Below the pieces are notes generated by a model that saw only the letters and a program-made list of their open reading frames with translations, was not told where the DNA came from and made no database searches. The position numbers and the translations under genes are program-made. Positions 16,008 through 24,693 of a stretch of DNA of 49,976 bases are shown here, in pieces. Location: NCBI RefSeq assembly GCF_003217295.1, contig NZ_QJTJ01000025.1, forward strand, positions 1 through 49,976. Reading direction: 5' to 3'. Origin of the DNA: Ureibacillus chungkukjangi. Lineage in GTDB: Bacteria; Bacillota; Bacilli; Bacillales_A; Planococcaceae. How positions within the stretch are numbered: the stretch's first letter is position 1; every line of letters starts with the position of its first letter.

Positions 16008-16040
16008 GTGCAGCTTACAGTATTGTAGGCTGTTTTTTTG
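16008..16040 (+). terminator. Intrinsic terminator of the CDF gene
   Basis: AGCTTACA and TGTAGGCT form an 8-bp stem with one G-U pair, followed by a run of seven T. Confidence 0.8.
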
Positions 16041-16072
16041 TTGGGGATCAGGTTGAGGTTGAGGGTTTGGGG

Positions 16073-16107
16073 AATCTAGCCACTTTCAATGATAATCTAG
16101 CCACTTT
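16073..16107. repeat. Two-copy 21-bp direct repeat (AATCTAGCCACTTT)
   Basis: AATCTAGCCACTTT occurs at 16073-16086 and 16094-16107, a 21-base period. Possibly the relic of a longer array like the 20-bp array at 27361-27535. Confidence 0.6.
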
Positions 16108-16111
16108 ATAA

Positions 16112-16156
16112 AAAACAAAAAAAAGCTCAATCTCCTCCTAAAAGAGAGATCAAGCC
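16112..16156 (-). terminator. Intrinsic terminator of the yhcY-yhcZ operon
   Basis: Minus strand GCTTGATCTC pairs with GAGATTGAGC (8 of 10, the rest wobble), followed by eight T. Confidence 0.75.
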
Positions 16157-16172
16157 ATTTAAATAACGTCAC

Positions 16173-16823
16173 CTATTGAATTTCGCTACCCTCTGTCAGT
16201 CCATGCTTGACGGCGTAAAGCGCTGCTTGCGTACGGTCTTGAACATCTAGCTTTGTAAAAATGTTGGAAATATGCGTCTTTACTGTTTTTTCTGTAACAA
16301 ATAAAGACGAGGCAATTTCGCGATTACTTTTCCCTTTTGTTAGCTCGGCTAAAACGTCTCGTTCCCTTGGAGTCAACGTATTTTTAACATGAGGTAAATT
16401 TTCTTCCTCACGAAGAGTTTCTTCCAATTGCGTCGTTGCAGCTGGATGAATAATATTCTCACCCAGGATAATTTGCCGGATAGAGTTCACTAATTCATCT
16501 GGTTCAATATCCTTTAATTGATAGCCAGCAGCTCCTGCTTGAATCGCAGGCAAAACATGATCTTTATCGGAAAAGCTTGTTAGCATTAGGATATGAACCT
16601 GTGGCCATTTGGCTTTGATCTTTTTTGTTGCCTGTATACCATCCATTTCAGGCATGACAAGATCCATTAATACGATATCAGGTTGCAGAGATTCAACAAG
16701 CTCAACAGCCTCTACCCCATTTTTTGCTTCGCCAATTACTTCAATATCCTTTTGTGTCTTTAAGAAAAATAGTAAACCACGTCGTACAACATGATGGTCA
16801 TCTGCTATTAAAACTCGAATCAT
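16173..16823 (-). CDS. yhcZ: NarL/LuxR-family response regulator (YhcZ-like)
   Basis: 216 residues. Receiver domain with the DD pair near residues 8-9 and phosphorylated Asp in LMDLVMPEMDG (about 53); C-terminal LuxR helix-turn-helix from TPRERDVLAELTKGKSNREI (about 148-167). Length and partner match B. subtilis YhcZ. It lies ten bases downstream of its kinase and starts at ATG after GGGGGGATAT. Targets are unknown; LiaR/VraR are relatives, so a cell-envelope or redox role is possible. Confidence 0.83.
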   Translation of the reverse strand: MIRVLIADDHHVVRRGLLFFLKTQKDIEVIGEAKNGVEAVELVESLQPDIVLMDLVMPEMDGIQATKKIKAKWPQVHILMLTSFSDKDHVLPAIQAGAAGYQLKDIEPDELVNSIRQIILGENIIHPAATTQLEETLREEENLPHVKNTLTPRERDVLAELTKGKSNREIASSLFVTEKTVKTHISNIFTKLDVQDRTQAALYAVKHGLTEGSEIQ

Positions 16824-16833
16824 TATATCCCCC

Positions 16834-17949
16834 CTAATATGGTAAACGGATTAATAGCTCCGTTCCCTTCCCAATTTGGCTCACCCAATCGGCGGAGCCT
16901 CCAAGTGCTGCTGAACGGTCCTGTATGGATTGTAAACCGATAGAAGGAAGACTCTTTTCTGGATCAATCACAAATCCTCTTCCCTCATCCTTAATGACGA
17001 GCAATATATCCGTTGGCGTTACGGTAATATAAATGATTGCCTCTTGTACCCCTGCATGCTTACGTATATTATTTAAGGCTTCCTGTGTAATACGAAATAA
17101 TGTTTCTTCCACCCGTGATGGAAATTGGATGACCCCTGAGACATTGACTGTCAAATTTATATTTAACATTTCTGCGTAAGCTTTGATCGCCTCTAGTAGC
17201 CCACTTTCTAAGCCCTTTGGACGCAATTGCCAAATAAGTGCCCTCATTTCAGTTAAGGCTGACTGTGTTAGCTGTTGAATTTCTTTGAATGTATCCTTGA
17301 TTTCTGTGGCTTCACTCATTTCAATTCCTGCTCGTGCTGTTAGCGTTACGGAGAACAGTAATTGATTTACAGAGTCATGTAGATCTCGTGCCAACCGATT
17401 TCTTTCTCGGACTAAAGCAATTTCCTGCTCCTGCTTCGTTAAATTGATACGTTTAATGGCTGAACCCATTTGAAAGGCTACAGATTCTAGTAGCTCTAAT
17501 TCCTCTTCTGAAAACTTATTTGTTTTAGGAGAAGCAACATTTAAAATACCAAACCGCTCATCACCTGATTGCAGTGGTACTGTCGCATGATGCGTAATGT
17601 CGGCATTATCCCCTGTTTTTGATTCGATAGCCGCTTCGATTCGTTGACACTCAATGATATTGGAAGCCTTTTTCAGTTCATTTTTTCGATATCGAGAAAC
17701 ACACCAGCAGCCACCCTTTTGTAAATGATGACAATTATTAAACTCTAGTGCCTCGGGTAAATTTTCATGAGCAATTAACTCATTCTTCCCTTTTTCATTG
17801 ATAAAGAAAATCCAGCCGGTTTCAAAATTTGTTCCTCTTAAAAACTTGCTTAAAGCACCCTTTAACATCGGAATCAAATCAGTTTCTTCATTTAGTAACT
17901 CTGCAATTTCTTTTAGAATCGTTATATTGGAATGATCATTTACAGACAA
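16834..17949 (-). CDS. yhcY: GAF-domain sensor histidine kinase (YhcY-like)
   Basis: 371 residues with no membrane segment. An N-terminal GAF domain (about 20-170) contains a cysteine-bearing stretch (NCHHLQKGGCWCV, about 66-78) that could bind metal or a redox ligand. HisKA_3 follows with the phosphorylated His in ARDLHDSVNQ (about 190) and a HATPase_c domain with DEGRGF and a GLQSIQDR box (about 325-345). Start is TTG after GTGAGGTG. Length matches B. subtilis YhcY. It should phosphorylate the regulator encoded just downstream. Confidence 0.83.
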   Translation of the reverse strand: MSVNDHSNITILKEIAELLNEETDLIPMLKGALSKFLRGTNFETGWIFFINEKGKNELIAHENLPEALEFNNCHHLQKGGCWCVSRYRKNELKKASNIIECQRIEAAIESKTGDNADITHHATVPLQSGDERFGILNVASPKTNKFSEEELELLESVAFQMGSAIKRINLTKQEQEIALVRERNRLARDLHDSVNQLLFSVTLTARAGIEMSEATEIKDTFKEIQQLTQSALTEMRALIWQLRPKGLESGLLEAIKAYAEMLNINLTVNVSGVIQFPSRVEETLFRITQEALNNIRKHAGVQEAIIYITVTPTDILLVIKDEGRGFVIDPEKSLPSIGLQSIQDRSAALGGSADWVSQIGKGTELLIRLPY

Positions 17950-18265
17950 GCTTTGTACACCTCACAATATCACCCTGTGCGCATTTGTAATCTATTTTTC
18001 GAACAAGCCTTCATAGGTTTTTTATTAACTAATCATATCATTGAATAACACCCTACCGCATTTGTATGGCCCTCATACTTTTGGATGAATTTTTTTGGGT
18101 TGGATAAATAACTTGTCCAACATAGAGAAAAAGCTGCTATTTTCCCCTTAGAATAATTGATAAATCTCACTCTAATTTCATTATTAAAATTTATGAATTT
18201 TACTAATATTGTGTGACTTTCGGTGTATAATAGAGACGTATTATGTGTAACAAGGGGGAGTTAGA
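17950..18265. other. Intergenic region with no recognised element apart from a -10 box
   Basis: 316 AT-rich bases between the divergent kinase and GntR genes. A TATAAT box lies about 30 bases upstream of the GntR start, without a convincing -35. No repeat, riboswitch or small gene is seen. Confidence 0.5.
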
Positions 18266-18892
18266 ATGCAGGTAGTAAATCCAAGTACCACAAATGCCTA
18301 TCGTTTAGCCTATGAGTCAATTCGAAATTTGATATTAAGCGGTGAGTTAATAGGTGGTATAAAGCTTGTGGAGGAACGGTTAGCTGAAAAAATCGGGGTT
18401 AGTAGAACACCTATAAGAGAAGCAATTCGACATCTCGAACAAGAAGGTTTAATCAAAAACAAACGTGTTTATAAACCCACAAAGGAAGACTTAATCTACT
18501 CATCAGAGTTAATCACATTAATCGAAAGTCACGCGGCCAAAAAAGCGGCCGAAAACATGACAAAAGAAAAATTAAGCCAATTAAAGCAAATCTTGAAGGA
18601 ATCCAAAAATGGTAGTATCGATGAAATTGTAAGCGCAAACAAGAAATTCCACGATCTAATACTTGCAGAATGTAATAATCCTGTGATGCTAGAGGAAATT
18701 CAAAAATTGAATACGGTTTTCTATTTATATCGCCGTTTACTTATAAAAAACAAAAGACCCTTATTATATGAGGAGCATGAAGAAATCTATCAAGCAATCG
18801 CCTCAAAAAATGGTGAATCAGCCTCCGAATTAATGCGTAAACACCTAGAGATGGACCTGAAATATATGCTACGCTACTCTAGTATTTTTTAA
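18266..18892 (+). CDS. GntR family transcriptional regulator (FadR/FCD type)
   Basis: 208 residues. Winged helix (about 10-75) with EERLAEKIGVSRTPIREAIRHLEQEGL, the GntR recognition region, followed by an all-helical FCD ligand domain (about 80-200) with the metal-binding type residues FHDLIL and a late H in EEHEEIYQ. ATG follows AAGGGGGAG. FCD regulators sense small carboxylic acids. No obvious target operon adjoins it, so the ligand is not predictable. Confidence 0.85.
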   Translation: MQVVNPSTTNAYRLAYESIRNLILSGELIGGIKLVEERLAEKIGVSRTPIREAIRHLEQEGLIKNKRVYKPTKEDLIYSSELITLIESHAAKKAAENMTKEKLSQLKQILKESKNGSIDEIVSANKKFHDLILAECNNPVMLEEIQKLNTVFYLYRRLLIKNKRPLLYEEHEEIYQAIASKNGESASELMRKHLEMDLKYMLRYSSIF

Positions 18893-19111
18893 TAACCATG
18901 AAAGCAGATTCATATTATTGTCAAATTCACTCCTATGTGTATTTATTTTTAATTCAAAATAATTTACTTCTATTTGCGAACAAATTATAATCAAAACTGT
19001 TAGTAAACTTGGCTAATTGCTTTTTAGGATTTGGCTTAGTTGTACTTATGTGGATAATAAGGCTTTAAACTTACTTATCTTCAATAGAACATGATTTTCA
19101 GGAGATGCTAA

Positions 19112-19540
19112 ATGAATAAAAAACTAGAAAATAGTTTGCTATTTATATGGCTAACGTCATTAGTAGCAACACTCGGCTCCTTATATTTTTCTGAAATACG
19201 CAGCTACGAGCCTTGTGAGTTATGCTGGTATCAACGAATTCTTATGTATCCAATTTTGCTTATGACAACCGTAGCTTACATACAAAAAAATGCACGGATT
19301 GCGGTCACAACTGCAGTCTTCTCATGCATTGGTGGTGCCATCTCTCTTTATCATTATGGTATTCAAAAGCTCGACTTCTTATCAGAATCAGCTCCCGCAT
19401 GTGGACGAGTTCCATGTACAGGACAATACATTAATATGTTCGGCTTTATTACCATACCATTCTTAGCTGGCGTTGCGTTTATCTTAATCGCTATTACTAG
19501 CTTCTATATGATAAAAGTTATGAAGGGAGAAAAACAATGA
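19112..19540 (+). CDS. bdbC: Disulfide oxidoreductase, DsbB/BdbC family
   Basis: 142 residues with four membrane helices. The quinone-facing CELC pair (C35, C38) and the second cysteine pair ACGRVPCTG (about 94 and 99) are both present. In this family the protein reoxidises an extracytoplasmic thiol oxidase and passes electrons to quinone. The stop overlaps the start of the next thioredoxin-like gene by 4 bases, giving a translationally coupled pair. ATG has AGGAGATGCTAA upstream. Confidence 0.85.
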   Translation: MNKKLENSLLFIWLTSLVATLGSLYFSEIRSYEPCELCWYQRILMYPILLMTTVAYIQKNARIAVTTAVFSCIGGAISLYHYGIQKLDFLSESAPACGRVPCTGQYINMFGFITIPFLAGVAFILIAITSFYMIKVMKGEKQ

Positions 19541-20010
19541 AAAAATTGGGAATTCTAGGCGCAGTTGTCGTAGTACTTTTTGCAGCTATCATTATTCTAA
19601 CAAACTTAGCAAATCAAGATAAGTTAAAGGACAATCCTTATGATACCGATAGCTTAGATCAAGCAACAATTGATTTACTTGATAATGAAAATTATCAAAA
19701 TATCATTTTACCTGAAGAGCTAGAAGAAAAAATTGACTCAGGTGAACCTGTAGTTGCTTATATGTTCAGCCCAACGTGTATTCACTGTCAGGCAATGACT
19801 CCTGCTCTTATGCCAATCGCCGATGAAGTTGACGTACACATTGATCAATATAATCTTTTAGAATATGATCAAGGCTGGAACCAATACAACATTGAGTCGA
19901 CACCAACTTTAATTTACTTCAAAGATGGTAAGGAAGTAAATCGTATTATTGGCGACTATTCTAAAAATCCAGATGTAATTTATGATTTTTTAGAGCAAAC
20001 TAAATCATAA
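19537..20010 (+). CDS. Membrane-anchored thioredoxin-like protein paired with BdbC
   Basis: 157 residues. One N-terminal hydrophobic anchor (5-23), a 40-residue spacer and a thioredoxin fold with CIHC (C81-C84) and the cis-proline loop STPTLIYF. Probably the thiol-disulfide partner of the DsbB-type protein, acting outside the membrane. It is shorter than typical BdbD and has no large helical insertion, so it is closer to thioredoxin-fold proteins than to DsbA. A strong terminator follows. Confidence 0.83.
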   Translation: MKKLGILGAVVVVLFAAIIILTNLANQDKLKDNPYDTDSLDQATIDLLDNENYQNIILPEELEEKIDSGEPVVAYMFSPTCIHCQAMTPALMPIADEVDVHIDQYNLLEYDQGWNQYNIESTPTLIYFKDGKEVNRIIGDYSKNPDVIYDFLEQTKS

Positions 20011-20037
20011 TGCAAGATAAAATTTAAGAGAAGTGAT

Positions 20038-20078
20038 GAATAATCGTGTTCATTTTTGGACACGATTATTCTTATTTT
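20038..20078 (+). terminator. Intrinsic terminator of the bdbC operon
   Basis: GAATAATCGTGT and ACACGATTATTC form a perfect 12-bp stem followed by TTATTTT. Confidence 0.85.
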
Positions 20079-20090
20079 GGAGGTAAAAAT

Positions 20091-20927
20091 ATGTTCCAAT
20101 ATGAAATCGTACAAGATGGTTTAACTGTAGAAGAATTACTGCGTGAGAAATGGCGCCTTGGGAAAAAAATTGTGCATGAGCTACGTATGGCAAAAGCGGT
20201 GACGTTATCCGACGGAACTCCTGTATTATGGAAGGATCCTCTGAAAACAGGAACTATTCTGGAATTTAAATTTGAAGTTCCCTCTTCAAATTACAGACCA
20301 ACAGATGAGTGTGAGCTGACAATTCAATACGAGGATGAGCACTGCCTCATTGTGTCCAAGCCAAAAGGAATGGCAACCCATCCAAATGACGAGTGGGATG
20401 TAGATACATGCATGAATCACGTAATTGCCCATATCCAAGAAAATGGTGGCCATTATGCTGAGCATGTTCACCGACTTGACCTTGGAACGAAAGGTTTATT
20501 ATTAGTAGCCAAGCATCAAATTGCAAAATCTATTTTCGACCGTATGATTGAAGAAAAATCGATTGTGAGAACCTACGAGGCGGAAGTACAAGGAAACATT
20601 CGTCAGGATAGTGGGACGATTAATGAAGCAATCGGAAAAGACCGTCACCATGCAACTCGTCGTGTCGTTTCACCAACTGGTCAGCAAGCAATTACCCATT
20701 TTGAAGTGGTAAAACGCTTTAAGGGTACATGTCTAGTTAATTTAGTGCTTGAAACGGGGCGTACTCATCAGATTCGTGTTCACTTGGCACATATCGGCCA
20801 TCCAATTGTTGGGGACACGATGTATGACGCGCGACAAACGGCCTCTGGCGATTATGAATTACACGCCATCCAATTAGAATTTGACCATCCGTTCTTGAAT
20901 AAGCGGATAGTTGTGAAGGATCAATAA
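20091..20927 (+). CDS. RluA-family rRNA/tRNA pseudouridine synthase (YhcT-like)
   Basis: 278 residues from ATG at 20091, seven bases after GGAGG. A longer frame from 20046 would run through the preceding terminator and is rejected. Catalytic Asp lies in HRLDLGTKGLLL (about residue 127); the family motif is normally HRLDxxTSG, so the middle is a mild variant. ETGRTHQIRVHLAHIGHPI is the conserved uridine-binding block. The N-terminal region is a degenerate S4-like domain. It should convert uridine to pseudouridine in a structured RNA; the target position is not known. Confidence 0.86.
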   Translation: MFQYEIVQDGLTVEELLREKWRLGKKIVHELRMAKAVTLSDGTPVLWKDPLKTGTILEFKFEVPSSNYRPTDECELTIQYEDEHCLIVSKPKGMATHPNDEWDVDTCMNHVIAHIQENGGHYAEHVHRLDLGTKGLLLVAKHQIAKSIFDRMIEEKSIVRTYEAEVQGNIRQDSGTINEAIGKDRHHATRRVVSPTGQQAITHFEVVKRFKGTCLVNLVLETGRTHQIRVHLAHIGHPIVGDTMYDARQTASGDYELHAIQLEFDHPFLNKRIVVKDQ

Positions 20928-20936
20928 ATTAAGAAA

Positions 20937-20976
20937 TAGAGTGTAAAATCACTGTGATTTTACACTCTATTTTTTA
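20937..20976 (+). terminator. Intrinsic terminator after the pseudouridine synthase gene
   Basis: TAGAGTGTAAAATCAC and GTGATTTTACACTCTA form a perfect 16-bp stem with a one-base centre, followed by TTTTTTA. Confidence 0.9.
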
Positions 20977-21017
20977 TCGTTGAATTTATGTTTCAGGATC
21001 TCCTATACTGGTTGGGT

Positions 21018-21220
21018 TAAAGTGTGTTGAAATAAAGGAAAAATTTCCGCTTAAATCAAAAAATATGCAATTTTTTTCATTAAATAAAAGAAAATTTTCC
21101 TTCTATATTGCTCAAATCCTTGTATTTTGTCTAATTTAAGACCGTTAACCGAAATTTCTTCGCTTATATCTGCTAATTAAGCCTTCACTATATGCATTAA
21201 CCGAAAATTTTCCGCTTAAG
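21018..21220. repeat. Dispersed intergenic repeat, copy 2 (inverted relative of 6200-6425)
   Basis: Four AAATTT cores centred near 21043, 21094, 21154 and 21207 (spacing 51, 60, 53), in contexts GGAAAAATTTCCGCTTAA, AGAAAATTTTCC, CCGAAATTTCTTCGCTTA and CCGAAAATTTTCCGCTTAA. Read backwards, the spacing and flanks match copy 1 (50, 61, 50). Units 1-2 and 3-4 form two half-elements of about 111 bases. The gene-free stretch 20928-21379 holds only this repeat and the preceding terminator. Confidence 0.75.
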
Positions 21221-21379
21221 GATTTGTTCGTTTATCTAAATATAGAAATTAGCATGGCTACCTCCAGCTTTCCAAAATGCAGCTCCACGCTTTTCCTATA
21301 TTATTTAGTCGGTTCTTCCATTCTTCTCATTCCAAAAGAGCAACCACTGCTCAATAACAGGCTGCCCATTTTTCTAGAA

Positions 21380-22213
21380 TTAAAAATCAAACTTAAAGCT
21401 GTCTGGGTTTTGGCCGAAACGTTGATTTCTGTTCAATTTATCTAACTCTGCCATTTGCTCAGTAGACAATTCAAAATCAAAAACCTGTGCATTTTCTTCG
21501 ATACGGCTCGGTGTTACTGATTTTGGAATGGAAATGATATCCTGCTGATAATGCCAACGCAGGATTACCTGTGCTGTGGACTTCCCTACATCTCGCGCAA
21601 TTTTCATAATAGTTTCATCCTGAAGAATACCACCGCGACCTAATGGCGACCAAGCAGTAACCGCTATATTATTTTCAGTACAAAAAGCTCTTAAATGCTC
21701 CTGAGATAAATACGGGTGTAATTCTACTTGATTTACCATTGGCTTTGTATTAGCTTCTGCAAATAGCATTTGAAGATGATGTATATGGTGATTCGATACA
21801 CCTGGCACGCGAATTAACTTTTCCTCGTACAGGCGTTCAATTGCACGATAAGTCTCCACAAATTTACCTTCTACTGGCCAATGCGTTAAATACAAATCTA
21901 TATATTCAAGACCTAGTTTTTTCAGTGATGTTTCAAAGGCACGTAATGTTTGATCATAGCCCTGATCGGTATTCCATACTTTCGTTGTAACAAAAATATC
22001 CTCGCGCGGGATGCCAGAAGAGCTAATCGCTTCCCCAACCTCTTCCTCATTGTAATAAAGCGCAGCTGTATCAATTGCACGATATCCCATTACAAGGGCT
22101 TTACTCATTGCTTGAATTGCTTCTTCTTTGTCCGTCATTTTGTAAACGCCTAAGCCTAAATATGGCATATTTACTCCATTAGCCAATGTTTTTGATGGAA
22201 TCACTACTGTCAC
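21380..22213 (-). CDS. Aldo/keto reductase
   Basis: 277 residues, a single TIM barrel of the NADPH-dependent aldo/keto reductase superfamily. The catalytic tetrad is visible: Asp in AIDTAALYYNEEEVG (about 47), Tyr a few residues on, Lys in TTKVWNTDQ (about 77) and His in LYLTHWPV (about 110). IPKSVTPSRIEENAQVF near the C-terminus binds NADPH phosphate. Related to B. subtilis YtbE/YvgN, which reduce glyoxals and small aldehydes. GTG start after ATAGGAGTGAG. Single-gene unit. Confidence 0.88.
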   Translation of the reverse strand: MTVVIPSKTLANGVNMPYLGLGVYKMTDKEEAIQAMSKALVMGYRAIDTAALYYNEEEVGEAISSSGIPREDIFVTTKVWNTDQGYDQTLRAFETSLKKLGLEYIDLYLTHWPVEGKFVETYRAIERLYEEKLIRVPGVSNHHIHHLQMLFAEANTKPMVNQVELHPYLSQEHLRAFCTENNIAVTAWSPLGRGGILQDETIMKIARDVGKSTAQVILRWHYQQDIISIPKSVTPSRIEENAQVFDFELSTEQMAELDKLNRNQRFGQNPDSFKFDF

Positions 22214-22470
22214 TTTAACTCACTCCTATCTTTTCTATCACCATTATATGATGAATTACAAACATACTAAAACAATCGCATTAATATTTGCCACTATTAT
22301 TATTCGTTTCTAGAAACTATCTATTCTTGACTCTCATAAACGTTATATTTTTCTAGTATTTTTGTATATTTTCTCGTTCTAACTATTAATTTATTTAAAT
22401 ATAAATAATAAAGGACTATTTTCTTATTCTTACGTCCGTTTGTTATGTAAATTTAGGGAGGCTGATATTT

Positions 22471-24084
22471 ATGATGGATACACCGTTATTGTTAACAAGC
22501 TTTTTAGAACGGGTGGAAAAATATTATCCCGAGAAATTAATCATTTCAAGAACTAGTACAGATACCACTCATCGCATTACTTATAAGGAATATGTGAAGC
22601 GCACACGAAAACTTGCAAGCACTTTAACAAAGCTAGGTATGAAAAAAGGAACAAAGGTCGGCTCTTTCGCATGGAATCACCATCGCCATCTGGAAGCTTA
22701 TTTTGCAGTACCTTGTGCTGGCGCCATTTTGCATATGATTAATATCCGTTTATCACCTGAGCACATTATTTATGTGATTAATCATGCTGAGGATGAAATT
22801 TTATTAATCGATGGTGATCTACTCCCTTTATTTGAAAAAGCAATTCCTTATCTTAAAACGGTGAAGCATATTGTCGTAATGCAGGATAATATGGATATTC
22901 CACCATCAAGCTTCCCTAACATTCATTCCTATGAAAAATTACTTGCTGAAAGTGAAGATACATTTGATTTCCCTAAGGATTTAGATGAAAATACTCCCGC
23001 AGGAATGTGTTATACAAGTGCCACTACGGGGATGCCAAAGGGGGTAGTTTATTCTCACAGAGGAATCGTTCTCCACACTCTAGCACTTGGGCTTGCTGAC
23101 AGTATGGGCGTTCGTGAACAGGATGTGCTATTACCAATTGTTCCAATGTTCCATGCGAATGCTTGGGGATTACCATTTGCAGGTGTTGCTTATGGTTCAA
23201 CTCAGGTATTGCCAGGTCCAGCCTTCACACCAGCCTTGATTCTTGACTTAGTCGAGCAAGAAAAGGTGACCTTAACTGCAGGTGTCCCAACGATTTGGTT
23301 AGGTACAGCACACGAACAACAGAAAAATCCTCGAGATATTTCATCGTTACGAGCTGTAGTTTGTGGAGGCTCTGCTTCACCAAAAGGATTAATCAAAACG
23401 TTTGAAGAGCAATTTAAAGTTCCATATATCGTAGGCTACGGAATGACTGAAACTTCTCCGATTGTTTCACTATCAAATTACACATCTGCTATGGACGACT
23501 GGACGGCAGAGGAAAAATTAGATATTCGAGCTTCTCAGGGGTTAACGGTACCTTTACTTGATACTGAGATAGTGAATGAGAGTGGTGTAGTGCCGTGGGA
23601 TGGGCAAACAATGGGCGAGCTTCGTATACGCGGCCCTTGGATAGCAAATGAATACTATAAAGACGAACGTTCCGCTGACGCATTTAAGGACGGATGGCTT
23701 TACACTGGTGATATTGCCGTTGTAACTCCAGAAGGATACATTAAAATTACAGATCGTACGAAGGATCTTATCAAAAGTGGTGGTGAATGGATTTCATCAG
23801 TTGAATTAGAAAATGCTTTAATGACACATGAAGCAATTTTCGAAGCAGCTGTTATTGCCATTCCTCACGAAAAATGGCTAGAACGCCCATTAGCCTGCGT
23901 TGTTTTGAAGGAAGGAAAAGAAGTGACTAAAGAAGAATTAATCAATTATCTCGATGGACAATTCGCAAAATGGTGGCTACCAGATGATATTGTTTTCTTG
24001 AGCGAAATTCCAAAAACATCTGTTGGTAAATTCTTAAAAGCTAAGCTAAGAGATGAGTTAAAAGATTATCAAGTGAACGCTTAA
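22471..24084 (+). CDS. Long- or medium-chain fatty acid--CoA ligase (AMP-forming)
   Basis: 537 residues of the ANL superfamily. The P-loop reads YTSATTGMPKG (about 178) with Ala in place of the usual Gly; GYGMTETSP (about 324), YTGDIAVVTPEGYIKITDR (about 408) and the C-terminal catalytic Lys in SVGKFLK (about 521) are intact. It activates a fatty acid to acyl-CoA in two steps. No beta-oxidation genes adjoin it. ATG has AGGGAGGCTGATATTT upstream; the ATG three bases later is equally possible. Confidence 0.88.
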   Translation: MMDTPLLLTSFLERVEKYYPEKLIISRTSTDTTHRITYKEYVKRTRKLASTLTKLGMKKGTKVGSFAWNHHRHLEAYFAVPCAGAILHMINIRLSPEHIIYVINHAEDEILLIDGDLLPLFEKAIPYLKTVKHIVVMQDNMDIPPSSFPNIHSYEKLLAESEDTFDFPKDLDENTPAGMCYTSATTGMPKGVVYSHRGIVLHTLALGLADSMGVREQDVLLPIVPMFHANAWGLPFAGVAYGSTQVLPGPAFTPALILDLVEQEKVTLTAGVPTIWLGTAHEQQKNPRDISSLRAVVCGGSASPKGLIKTFEEQFKVPYIVGYGMTETSPIVSLSNYTSAMDDWTAEEKLDIRASQGLTVPLLDTEIVNESGVVPWDGQTMGELRIRGPWIANEYYKDERSADAFKDGWLYTGDIAVVTPEGYIKITDRTKDLIKSGGEWISSVELENALMTHEAIFEAAVIAIPHEKWLERPLACVVLKEGKEVTKEELINYLDGQFAKWWLPDDIVFLSEIPKTSVGKFLKAKLRDELKDYQVNA

Positions 24085-24088
24085 CAAA

Positions 24089-24135
24089 AAGGGGTATCTC
24101 CTATTGGGGACACCCCTAAATACTTTTAATTTTTT
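24089..24135 (+). terminator. Intrinsic terminator of the acyl-CoA ligase gene
   Basis: AGGGGTATCTCC and GGGGACACCCCT pair with wobble and mismatch at three places, followed by a T-rich stretch. Confidence 0.6.
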
Positions 24136-24326
24136 CGCGTAAGACTCTCTTTTTCATCATTATCGTTGTCGAGCTCATCAAATTGTATAGGGTCTGGGAA
24201 ACGTTCATCTTCCTCTAATTGTGCTCCATCACGCATCCGTTCCATCTGTTTTCCAAGAAAAATTAAGTCTTCCATATTATTTGCCATTGTTCCACTTAAA
24301 ATTGATTTATCGTTTTCTTGTCCCAC
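24126..24326 (-). CDS. Small acidic hypothetical protein (66 aa)
   Basis: GTG at 24326 is nine bases after AAAGGAGG and is preferred over an upstream ATG at 24383 that has no ribosome binding site. The protein starts MGQENDKSILSGTMANNM, then EDLIFLGKQMERMRDG, and ends in a charged tail. No signal peptide or membrane segment. Good codon use and ribosome binding site support a real gene. No function is recognised. Confidence 0.65.
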   Translation of the reverse strand: MGQENDKSILSGTMANNMEDLIFLGKQMERMRDGAQLEEDERFPDPIQFDELDNDNDEKESLTRKN

Positions 24327-24465
24327 AATTATCAGCCTCCTTTCTATATTGTTCCCAATTAAATTGAATTGAACCTTATTCATTATGAGAAATTAAAGTA
24401 GTAAAGTTTTTTTATTTGAGCTATACTAAATAGAGAGATTTTATATACACAAGGAGGATACTTCC

Positions 24466-24558
24466 ATGGGTTTAGTATTAATTCTTGGTGTCACAGTAGC
24501 ATTCTTAATCGCTATCTTTACAGCTGGTTATGAAGGCGATTACACATCAAACAAGTAA
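24466..24558 (+). CDS. 30-residue single-span membrane miniprotein
   Basis: ATG at 24466, eight bases after AAGGAGG, opens MGLVLILGVTVAFLIAIF followed by TAGYEGDYTSNK. Residues 2-19 form one membrane helix and the tail is polar. An upstream TATACT box and a strong downstream terminator give it its own transcription unit. No homologue is recognised; it resembles in size the many small membrane proteins of bacilli. Confidence 0.7.
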   Translation: MGLVLILGVTVAFLIAIFTAGYEGDYTSNK

Positions 24559-24567
24559 TCTCAATCT

Positions 24568-24608
24568 AAGAAGCCTGGGTAACTCGAGTTATCCAGGCTT
24601 CTTTTTAT
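24568..24608 (+). terminator. Intrinsic terminator of the miniprotein gene
   Basis: AAGAAGCCTGG-TAACTC and GAGTTA-CCAGGCTTCTT pair over 18 positions with one mismatch, followed by T5. Confidence 0.88.
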
Positions 24609-24693
24609 ATCGTTTTTCATTTCGGATAAGCTATTGGCATGATAAATTTACAAGCACTAAGTCACATAAAGTAATTTAAAGGAGACATGATTT

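Noticed and set aside
20046..20090. N-terminal extension of the pseudouridine synthase
   Set aside because: It overlaps the terminator of the preceding operon; ATG 20091 has GGAGG seven bases upstream.
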